From the NCBI GenBank assembly GCA_029990175.1, contig JARKIP010000005.1, positions 49,775,001-49,839,000 on the forward strand: DNA of 64,000 nt, in the 5' to 3' direction. Each line of letters opens with the position of its first letter. Positions within the stretch are counted from its first letter, which is position 1. The translations under genes and the position numbers were made by a program. The stretch is from Petunia secreta. Lineage: Eukaryota; Streptophyta; Magnoliopsida; Solanales; Solanaceae. Under the pieces are notes generated by a model. The model did not search any database and was not told the DNA's origin. It saw nothing but the letters and a program-made list of their open reading frames with translations. Below are positions 55,320 to 64,000 of this stretch, piece by piece.

Positions 55320-56790
55320 GGCCTTGACAGGGGCCCAGAAAAGTTGCCTAAGTTAAGGACCAGGATGTTTCACCTTGAAGTTTCTATAAAAATGTCTTCA
55401 CAAAATCTATGGTTGGCCATTGGAAAAACTTTTTTCACAACATTCTTGAGCCCTTTTGTTCCCGTCGCTCATAAATGTGATGCCCCCAATATCTCCAATA
55501 GAGTTGGACAAACAATCAAGAAAATACTCCCATGTCGGTTCATCCTCTTTACTAGCAAGCATGACTGCTAGACAAAAAATACCCGAGTTTGCATCAAGTG
55601 AAACAACAACAAGTAATTGTCCCTTAAATGGGCCTTTCAAAAAACATGCATCAATGCCAATAAAACATCTACGACCATTAAGAAAGCCATAACCTTATGC
55701 CTGAAAGCTAATGTAAAAATGTTCTAGAATTAGATTGCACCTGGGACTCAACAGATCTAAGCCAATACACTTTAACTTTATCACAACACCTTCATTAATC
55801 TCCTTTAAAATGGCTATGTATTGCGTAACTTAGAATAACATTTTTCATGATCTCCATAAACAATTTTTTTTCAGTCTTTATGGCCCTTGTCAACTTTTGA
55901 TTATTAACGTCGAGACCATATTTTTCTTTCTATGCAATATAAATCTTATCTATGGACAAGTCATAATCAGCTCTGAAATCTGCTTCAAACTGTTTTGCAA
56001 TCCAGCCTTCCATATCTTTAAGGCAAGTGTGTGGACCGCTTAGTCTTTTAATCCTGTATGTTATTCCATCACCATAAGGGGAAGCATAAATTTGCCAGGT
56101 ACATCCTTTATCTTTACAAATAACAATAAACCTCTTCTTCTCATTCTTTAGCTTTTTTGTTGGAAAAGTATTTTGACTGACAAACTCTTCTATAACTTGT
56201 CGAAAATGAGTCACGTCATTAAATATTTGCCCCTCTTTCAGTACAACAATCTCTTTCTTTAATTTCTCATCATATGTATATTTGAAAACTTCACGCTGCA
56301 TCTTGTCGCTTACCTTTGCCATGGGGTAATCATTTATCTTATCATCGTCACTAACACCCTCAAACAGCTCATTTTCATATGATTCATAATCAAATAAGCC
56401 ATTATCATTGTGTAGTTCATTTGAGTGAATCTTTACATGCTCAATCATCGGTTCATCTTCATCATCATAGGTCCAATAGAAATCTTCACCCTCTAACTTC
56501 AACAATATTTTCATATATAATTAAGTTTATATGAACCTCTTTCTTCCCCAAATCATTGTATAGGTTAAAACATATATGTATATCAGCATCGTCAGTCAGT
56601 TTAATTATACCACCAGTACTCGAATGAACAACTTCGAAACATGTAGTTTTTCCAAACCAAGTAGAAGGACCTCCTGTTATAACACAGTATGCATCTTCTA
56701 ATAAATCTAATATTCTATAACGAGTATTATCCACATTAAAAATATAGTAACATTTACCAACACAATGCACTAACAAAGTGAATAACATCC
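55320..56790 (-). pseudogene. MULE-2 transposase N-terminal part
   Basis: Read on the minus strand: an N-terminal frame (MLFTLLVHCVGKCYYIFNVD, 56788-56486). Then 56514-55930 with an acidic stretch and a MuDR-type DNA-binding region (EGQIFNDVTHFRQVIEEFVS; NEKKRFIVICKDKGCTWQIY; GPHTCLKDMEG). After frame changes the catalytic core appears (IDACFLKGPFKGQLLVVVSL; DEPTWEYFLDCLSNSIGDIG; ITFMSDGNKRAQEC, 55640-55407), with Asp residues of both IDACFLKG and SDGNK retained. The gene is cut by Tat-B at 55319 and continues at 48725. Stops or shifts lie near 55930-55700. Confidence 0.8.
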
Positions 56791-58530
56791 TTGAAATAAC
56801 AACAATTGATTCACAATTAGTTTGATCTTTCTTTCATAGGTAAAAGAGAAACAATAAATTTTGCAGAGACTATGTTAAACTACAATATTTACATAATATT
56901 ACCTATCTAAAACTAATAGCGCAAGGTCTTAAAAAGGTGCAAATTATAGTACTTCACTTAAAACTAGTAATCTTCTATCATATTTTAGTACTTCACATCA
57001 GGCTAGAGAAGATAGTGCTTCACACAAACGTAAGAAATTTAATACTTCAAATTAGTCACTGCATATAAAAAGTATTCAGTAGTTGATTATTGAAAGCAAA
57101 TAGCATATTACAGAGAAATCGGTAAAGAAATAGCATATTACAGAGAAATTGGTAAACAAAAATACTCCAATTAAGAAGAAAAAGGGCATACAAATAGTTA
57201 GTATGGTAGTGAACTCACCGTGATTCAAGACTTCGTGATGATGATTTTTTTTAATTTTTCAAGTACTCCATCTCAAGAATACAGAGAGTTGCTGGAGGGA
57301 CTTTTCTAAACATATATTAATAATTACTTAGGGTATCTTATGATTAATTTTTTTTAAAAAAAGTGAAATTATTTAGTGACCGTTCAACTATGTTTAAGCA
57401 ACCGGTCAATGGCTGAATTTTGACATTGGGGAGGGGGGGGGGGGGGGGAGATGATTAATGTTGAAAGTTCAAGAGAAGGTTGATTTTTAAGGCAAAGTTT
57501 GGGAAAAAATGATTTTCACCCAATTATATAATGCCTAGAAAGAGCAATAATGTTTTATATTTACTTATATGGGGATATTAAATATTGATGTGTATATTTT
57601 GAGTAAAAATCTACTAAGTGGAAAACTAATAACATTTTCCCATTTTATACTGGCCCAAAATAGTACATGGTTTTCCTTATAACTAAGGTTTGATCGTCTT
57701 AACTGTACATATTCATCTAAATCCATACAAATTATTTTGTAAATCCAAATCAACAAAAAGTATCAATTTGATGTACGAAATTAAGAAAAAAAAGTAACAG
57801 CAAAACTACAATAGAAAAGGGTACGACAAAACGAAACATACAACTAGGGTTAGAGAGCATATAAGAAGGTAATGAATAAAACCTAAAGGAAGAATTGTTT
57901 CGACCAGAGCAGAGAAGGTAAAAACAAAACTGGTGCTAAGAGCTTAAAATAAAGTGCACCAAATCATTAAATGAGATACCTGCGAAAAATGGTTCTAAGA
58001 TTAAAAGAATAGATTCGGAGGGAACAAGAGAATTTTAGGTTTAACAAATGTTAGTAGTTGAAGAACTAATGCTTGGACTATAGCGAGGGGTAAAATAATC
58101 TTTTACACTAAGAAATTAAAAAAAGGTTTTCTTCAAAATGAAATATAAAAAAATTTTGACTCATACAACAATCTTCGAACTCTTCTCTTTAGCATTGTAG
58201 GCTTTGGAGAAGACTTGATCGCAGCTTTTCCTTGGCTTTTTTCATGGCCAATTCGGCTACTGGCAGCCCCCTTCTGGGGTTTTCCAATCTTCACACCAAC
58301 CCCTTAGCACTTTCTATGCAGCGGTGGTCATTCCTCCCTCTCAATCTGTGGATAACCTAGTACCAAGCACGACCCTAACCAATGCATTACCCATTTGTCA
58401 CCCAGAAAAAATTAATGGACGTCATACTATGATCTAGAATAAAAGTGAAGTTTATTAGTACATGGCAGTTATAAAATTACTATACGGTGTTATTGGTAGT
58501 TTAATTTTGGTGCTGCGGACTTGAACGACT
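56791..58530. other. Unassigned AT-rich DNA upstream of MULE-2
   Basis: No domain in any frame. It contains the G16 tract below, short repeats (TAGCATATTACAGAGAAAT twice, about 57100-57150) and TACTTCA phrases at 56950-57060. It may include the MULE-2 right end, but no matching inverted repeat was found by eye. Confidence 0.45.
57427..57450 (+). repeat. Poly-G tract
   Basis: GGGGA then G16 (57433-57448) then AG. It could form a G-quadruplex, or be length-unstable in sequencing. Confidence 0.9.
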
Positions 58531-58539
58531 TAAGAAAGG

Positions 58540-59103
58540 GGATACCAACACAATATGCTATCAAAGGTCATTTTATAATTGGATCACTTGATAATAGGAC
58601 TATTTTGATTTGAGCGCTCTTGTTGAAGATTATGTGAACTTAATGTCTAAAGGTTTTGGTTGAAGATTGGACGTGATAGTTTTCTTATGAGGACTTTGAA
58701 ATGAGGACCATGGTATTATCCAAAGGAAGAAACAAACATTACCATGCTTGGATTTCTTTTCCTAACCTTCCACCAAATTGTTTTTTCAAAACAATATGTT
58801 TTCTCTCTTGCATTGGCCATAGGAAAACCTATTCATATAGATGCTGCCATGTTAAATCACATAAGATCTAGCTACGCTCTTGTGAAAGTGGAGGTTGATT
58901 TGCTTGGTCAATTCCCTCAAGAAATTGACATTGCAAAATGTATCAAGATCAAGTATGATTACTTGCCAATATATTGTAGAGAATGCAGTTTGCAAGATGA
59001 TGAATGTAGGGTGTTACACCCTTAATTTGTTGAGAGAAAGAAGAAGAAATCCCTGCTGTAGAGAACAAGAATTAGATGGTTGTTCGAGATGATCAACAGA
59101 AAG
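58540..59103 (+). pseudogene. DUF4283/zf-CCHC_4 fragment (LINE ORF1-like)
   Basis: Reading across frame changes gives KGHFIIGSLDNR, EDYVNLMSKGFG, HAWISFPNLPPN, then an open stretch: VFSLALAIGKPIHIDAAMLN, YALVKVEVDLLGQFPQEID and YDYLPIYCRECSLQDDECRVLHP (58744-59025). This order matches the plant DUF4283 domain plus its short CCHC-like module, common in LINE-type ORF1 proteins. The zinc ligand His is missing because the QGHxxxxC part is shortened. It is interrupted on the right by the Tat-C LTR at 59104. Confidence 0.75.
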
Positions 59104-59585
59104 TGTTTATGCCTAAAGTCGGTCGCCTAGGATAAACGATTAATTAAGAATGAGGTCACAAGCAATACAGTAAATACGGTAGTAAAGTGAATAAGTAAAA
59201 GAGAGAACATGAGCAAGAAAGGTAAAGTAGTCTTATTCCTTAAGAATAGCCGGATTCTGTGGTGAATCACGATGATGTACAATACAATGTAAGGAGGCGT
59301 ATTTATAGTAGTGGATACCCTATCCTAATTAAGGTAAAATACAAAGGCTAATAAGGTTTTGGGCCCATAACTCAAGGCGGTGGCGTATACTAAACCCTAA
59401 CTAGGAGACTGTAACCCTAAGGCGGTAGGATAAATGCCTTTTGTCCTACGCCTGTACCGCCTAAACGGTCGTAACACGTAGAACGGGCATGTATCCTTTG
59501 CTCCTAGGGACTTGCAGGAGAAGTCTAGTCTCTCCAGCTGGACTCGTATCCCCGTAATAGTAGGTGGCGTATTTTTGCCCACACA
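59104..59585 (-). repeat. 3' LTR of Tat-C (482 bp)
   Basis: The minus strand reads TGTGTGGGCAAAAATACGCC ... GGCATAAACA, homologous to the Tat-B LTRs. The neighbouring minus-strand CAAGTGAGGGACTCAC at 59586-59601 is the decayed purine tract. Confidence 0.85.
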
Positions 59586-59866
59586 GTGAGTCCCTCACTT
59601 GCTGAATGTTGACGCAAGCAGTCAGGAAGTGAAAGCGGTACACAAGATGGATGTGAAAGGATATCTCACTGACTCCTTGAGACTCGCAGTCTCTTTGACC
59701 AGGAATGATGCTAATTTCTTCGAGAACTCCCTGTGCTTTCATCTGATTGGTTGATACCAATTCCATGCACATTTCCAAGAACTGCCATTAACTGCTCTGA
59801 ATTATTTCAACTCGCCAAAAATGATGACGCTTGACCATTTCATATGCCATCCTTATCTTTTTTCAG

Positions 59867-59878
59867 CCTATAAATAGG
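59867..59878 (+). promoter_or_regulatory. TATA box for the Tat-C antisense frame
   Basis: CCTATAAATAGG lies about 100 bp before the ATG at 59974, as in Tat-B. Confidence 0.65.
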
Positions 59879-59973
59879 GTCTTCGTGACAATGGAAAGAT
59901 CAGAAACTCCTTTTCAGAAAAATACCTTTCCAATAATTTCTTATGATAGCAACAAACTTCTTATTCTTCAAAA

Positions 59974-60278
59974 ATGTTTGCCTTCGATCCTGGTTTTATA
60001 TTCCAGGAAACCTTTTTCATTCCAAATGGATGAAGCATGAGGAAACTATAGGAGAAAATTCGTTCGTAGTTACCTCATTTTCTTTCTTCGTCCTCAAGGA
60101 AACGAATAAAGTTCTCCGAGTCATGAAGTTTGATCAGGATTTTAATGAAGTCCCTTGGGATGTCATCATTGTGTCATGTGCACTAATTACGGTGCGTTCA
60201 TCTTCTAACACATCAGTTGCTATGATATTCTTCATGTCATACGGGGTCAGGCCGCTTGCCCTCTCAGCTTCCATGTAG
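59974..60278 (+). pseudogene. Antisense open frame of Tat-C (aORF), frameshifted
   Basis: ATG at 59974 opens MFAFDPGFIFQETFFIPNG and stops. The homologous continuation is in another frame (ETNKVLRVMKFDQDFNEVPW; AMIFFMSYGVRPL) ending at 60278. The similarity with Tat-B extends over both halves, with VMKFDQD and LSYGVR-like segments in common. It runs opposite to gag-pol of the element. Function and family are unknown. Confidence 0.45.
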
Positions 60279-61680
60279 CTTCTCCGCAGGATTTCTCTGC
60301 TGTTTAGATTGCCTCTTCGATGGTGTAGGGTTGAGGCTACTTGTCTGGCTCTGTTTCATGGCAGACAAGAGGATACAACTCCACGTCATCATGTAATCAA
60401 GGTGTCACTGAGCTTTGGATCCCCTCGTGATTCATGGCTTTCACATTGGTTATCTGCTTCAGCTGAACCGCTACTGCAATGCTTCTTCGGCAGTTGGCTG
60501 TGGGGTAACCGAGGAAAGAGTCTCCCTTGTGGTAGGTTCCCAACTCAAGCTTCTCTATTTCTGGTGAGCTCCTGTTTGTGCTTGAAGATCTGCAGAGCCG
60601 TGCACTCTGGTTTGGCCAGTTAAGGTTGCCTCGGATGGTCGAGTTTTCTTTCTAAGCTCTGCAGCGAGTCTTCATGTTTCTCTTTAAGTTCAGCGAGCGA
60701 GATGGAGGTTGTAAGGCTTGTACTTAGACGCTTCTGTGGTCCCTATCTTTTATCAGGAAGACGTGCTTTGGTTGCACTAACGACCGCATGCCTTGAGGAA
60801 TGCTTGGGCTAACATATCTCACACTGCCAGAAAAAAAGAAGAAAGAACTTTGGGCTGTTTACAGCTTGTAGCTATCATCCAGATGAAGGAGTTTTAGCCT
60901 GTTAATCTTGAGGAGCTCTTTATTTTTAGTCTTCCCTTTTTTTTCTACATTTGTTATGAACAAATATTGTATTCAGGAAGAACTAATTGTATATTATGAG
61001 CCTACGGGCTGTATATTAATGAAATAGTCGTTCATCAATAGTTTTATAAGTACTTGTGTAATTACATGTTGTGTAATATGTAGCCAAGCAGTATGTTTTG
61101 TGTGCCTTTCTGGGCTAGTCTCTTCAAGAGACGGGTGTGCGTACTGAAGGGCATTTCACTTGCGTCAGTAGGCGATGGCTTAAGTTGCCCACAATGGGAC
61201 ACTGGCACTTTCGCATCCGACTTCGAATGTCTCTGCTTAGTGACTCGAGTATTTAAGACTTTCTACCAATATGCAAACAGGCGTCCCCATTGGCATATAG
61301 GTGCGGTTCTTGAATTAATGAGTTCAATGTATGAGTAATGCCTGGTGGATGAGTTAGACATGGTCTAACTCTAAGCGAGTAGTGTACCCTACTTTTTGCA
61401 GCGAAATGTGAGTGTATTGCTTCAACTTAGGTTTGGCCGGGGCTATGAATAGTTGGATCCGAGATGGATCTAAATAAATAAATAAAACTGACTAAGTAAA
61501 ATAGTAGTTTTATTGTTAAAGAGGCGCTAGGCCTGAGATGCTGTGGTTGAAAACCCATAACATGATTGATCAGTATGAAAATACTGCAATTAAAGTTTAA
61601 AAGAACTTAAAACATGAAAGCGAAAGCTATTTTATGCCCAATCCTCTGAAGGGTCGGGGGTAGGTGCCTGGGCTTTCCTG
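60279..61680 (-). other. Tat-C 3' region, homologous to the Tat-B 3' region
   Basis: No protein domain. Short open frames at 60309-60623 and 61093-61338 have no recognisable content. The shared phrases with Tat-B at 52860-53950 run in reverse order. Confidence 0.5.
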
Positions 61681-61689
61681 CTTGAAGGT

Positions 61690-62680
61690 GCAGAGCCTAG
61701 AGATGTTACCTCTGGGCCGCTGACAACCCAATGGTAAAACTCTGTACCAATCAAACGCTAATGAACGGCTTGCTTTCGCAGTTGCCTTCTTTATGATTTG
61801 TCTTTAGGGAGGATTCTTTTACTTAGGTTGTTGATCAGCGTGTGACGCTGCTCCGTGACAGATTTTGTGTCTGGAACTTCAAGGTTCATCAGGTCTACAG
61901 AGGTTAATTCAACCACTATCTGCTGATTGTTGGAGTCCTCGGACGCTTCGTCATCGCTCGAGCCTTCTTCGCGATGGAAGAACTCCCATACCTGAAAATT
62001 TTACAAGAGTGCTTTCATTTCTCCTGCCTATCCGGTGAGCAGATGCCTTTTGTGGTAAAACTTTTTTTGACTTGATCGACGATCAGTTGGGAGCTACTGA
62101 GGAGGGTGACCTTCCTGGTCCCCAGTATGTAGGCTCAGTCAAGAGCTTGAATTATGGCTTCATACTCCACTTCGCTTCTTTGAGCTCTGGCGGTCTTATG
62201 AATACCATCCCAGTTGGTATCCTAACGCATAATCGAGGTTGGCTTCTACCCTTTTCAGGTCTACTTCAATACTAATCTCACAACGTCTAGGCTCGATCAT
62301 TTCTTCGCTTCAGATTGACTCCTTCGCCTTTGGCTTCAGCTTCTCCACAAAGTTTGAGGTAAAACCCTCCAGTTCTTGCGACTCGATAGCTGTCCGAGAT
62401 TCGTAGATAATGTCATACTCTCCCAGTATCTCAGCCCATTCTTACATCTCCTCTGAGAGTCCAGGTTTAGACAATATGGTCTATACCGGTGTGGAGGAGA
62501 CCATGTTGACCATATGGTCAAGAAAATATGAGCGCAACTCCTGGGTTGCCCTGATCACAGCCGCAATAAACTGATAAAGTAAAGGCAAAAACATGTCTCG
62601 GCGCAAAGGTCTTTTGCTGGAGCACTTCACGGGAAATCGCCTCCCATTCTCTTATCGTACAAGGACTGCATTCCATGCTA
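61690..62680 (-). pseudogene. RNase H and archaeal-type RNase H remnant of Tat-C
   Basis: On the minus strand, after several frame changes: EVEYEAIIQALD, a stop, then AYILGTRKVTLLSSSQLIVDQV (about 62190-62070). This is the archaeal-type RNase H with Glu kept and the DSQL Asp replaced by Ser. Upstream are a decayed classical RNase H and a segment with CLNLDSQRRCKNGLRYW. Stops are frequent. Confidence 0.6.
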
Positions 62681-62973
62681 TTTTTGAGATCGAGACATAA
62701 AATAGTAGATGCTCACCTGGCTTTGGCTCAGTTATCACCAGAAGCTGTAGGAGCTGCATATTTGTCTGGGCTACGGTTAGGTAACTCTGTATCACCAATA
62801 GGGCCCCCTTTATCTCCGCAACACCTCAGAGAGCTGACATACCAATTCTGTTGCTTTTGGGACTAGCTGATCCATCACCACCAACCGATCCTGTAGTTCG
62901 CTGATCTCTTCTTTGACTTCTCATTCCATGGCCTCAAACTCGATAGAGTCCTTTTCGGTCATATTGACTTTGG

Positions 62974-63695
62974 CTACTGACCGTACACCAGGATCACTGC
63001 CATAAGTAGGATAACGTTCTCCAAATAAAGACCGCTCAGCCCATAAGTCGTTAACTCCGTGAGAAAGTAAGGTATGTGAAAACTTGATGGAGGGTTGAAG
63101 GTATTCCCTTTAACGCTATATATCCAAGGCCATCCTAAGATGACGTCATAAGACAAATCACAATCCAACACTTGGAAGGGAGTAATGCTCATCACGCCTG
63201 GTATATAGATCGGTAGAGCTAGTTCCCCAACATGCTCTCCCAACAGACATTGAAATTAACTATGTTTAGAGGACTTGATGTTACTTGATGGCATTGGTGT
63301 GAATCCTGCAGCATCTCCATCCGAATAATGTTTACGCTACTCCCTGGATCGATCAGAGCTTGCTGGATGCGTAGGCCTGACACGCCTACGGAAACGATGA
63401 GGTCGTTCTGGTACTCTCCTTCTTCCTCCAGGCTGAATGAGATTGGACCGAGCGGCTCGCCCAATTCTGTAGTCCCCCTGGATATGGCTGGTTCTGGGAT
63501 CATTAAAATTGCATTGATGGTCCTCAGGTTTCCAAAATCCAGAGCTCTCGAACGCTGTGGTCCTCCTTCAATCAAGTCCTTGAGATGTCCCTTTTTTAAT
63601 AGATGCTCGATCTCGATCATGAGGGCCTTGTAGTCGACCATTGCATGGCCACCACTGCGATGAAAATCACAATAGGGCATTCTGTTTCTCCTCAT
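62974..63695 (-). pseudogene. Gag tail and aspartic protease of Tat-C
   Basis: The minus frame starts MRRNRMPYCDFHRSGGHAMV at 63695 and carries the gag tail, then the retropepsin motif QALIDPGSSVNII (about 63360-63320), which retains the catalytic Asp. A frameshift near 63245 leads to the frame GELALPIYIPGVMSITPFQV and SYDVILGWPWIY (63243-62974), matching the Tat-B protease C-terminus. It is better preserved than in Tat-B. Confidence 0.75.
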
Positions 63696-64000
63696 TGCTC
63701 CATTAAGGGTAGGCGGCCATCAGATCTAATTTTCCAATGTGATTGGCAACTGAATACCCAGCGTTAACTCACAAACCAAAATCTCTGAAGCTACAGGCCT
63801 CTGCCAACATTTCTTGGGATCAAGATCCCCGGGAGCTGCTCTGCCTTCCGCTTCCTGCCTGGTTCTGGACCTTTGCTTTTATTCTTTATTCGTCCCCCTC
63901 ACTTTCCAGAGAGGGACTCCATGCTCTCTTTCTTCATTCAGCTTTGGGGTTCTCGGAATGATCTGGCTCCAAGCGGAGCTTTTCAGTATACCTCTGATGC
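63696..64000 (-). other. Tat-C gag region at the window edge
   Basis: By position this is gag coding DNA on the minus strand, cut by the window end. I see no clear gag core motif in the 300 bases. Confidence 0.4.

Larger units (their letters stand above)
59104..64000 (-). mobile_element. Tat-C, Tat-B-family element, 3' part (5' end outside window)
   Basis: Its 3' LTR (59104-59585) is read on the minus strand. Internal DNA to the right repeats the Tat-B plan in reverse: antisense frame with TATA box, RNase H remnants, protease, gag tail. There is no reverse transcriptase between protease and RNase H, as in Tat-B. Insertion was into the DUF4283 fragment. Confidence 0.85.

Overview
This window is plant nuclear DNA made almost wholly of nested transposable elements. 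It contains no rRNA, tRNA or CRISPR array, and no clear single-copy host gene except one possible gag-derived gene at 22.2-24.7 kb. The families present (Ty3/gypsy Tat, CRM and Del/Tekay, Ty1/copia, Mutator-like, hAT, DUF4283) fit a dicot. I infer Solanaceae from recalled resemblance of several long terminal repeats (LTRs); that is not proven by the sequence alone. The element density and a CRM-type chromovirus suggest heterochromatin, perhaps near a centromere.

Region 1 (about 0.1-21.6 kb) is a giant Mutator-like element, MULE-1. It has diverged terminal inverted repeats (TIRs), a DUF1985 gene on the left (+), a MURA-type transposase on the right (-), and 51-bp minisatellites between them. 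This cargo matches the KAONASHI/Ulp1-MULE type. A short palindromic motif (GTTCCGAAC and variants) recurs across its non-coding DNA. An LTR-internal-LTR-internal-LTR array of a gag-only Del-like retrotransposon (2.96-14.89 kb, minus) interrupts the DUF1985 gene. All MULE-1 genes are broken.

Region 2 (21.6-25.9 kb) begins with four consecutive near-perfect hairpins. A TATA box follows, then a candidate two-exon gene encoding two tandem copia-type gag (UBN2) domains and a CCHC knuckle, about 480 residues, with no internal stop once spliced.

Region 3 (25.9-33.2 kb) holds a decayed minus-strand copia 3' end. Its LTR carries a 798-bp hAT-type element with a perfect 8-bp target site duplication (TSD). 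A third, 5'-truncated copy of the gag-only retrotransposon follows, and its LTR end sits inside the 5' LTR of the next element.

Region 4 (33.2-47.7 kb) is a Tat-lineage element, Tat-A, with dual RNase H, integrase and an antisense extra gene. A nearly complete CRM-like element (35543-43079, 736-bp LTRs, TSD CACCC) is inserted in its integrase.

Region 5 (47.7-59.0 kb) is a second, unrelated MULE (MULE-2, minus). It is split by a non-autonomous Tat-like element, Tat-B (48726-55314, TSD TTATA), which lacks reverse transcriptase. Unassigned DNA and a DUF4283 fragment follow.

Region 6 (59.1-64.0 kb) is the 3' part of Tat-C, a minus-strand relative of Tat-B that runs off the window.

The most striking shared feature is that Tat-A, Tat-B and Tat-C each carry an antisense open frame near the 3' end, with a TATA box about 100 bp upstream of its ATG. 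This looks like a private promoter for an antisense gene in each of two Tat families.
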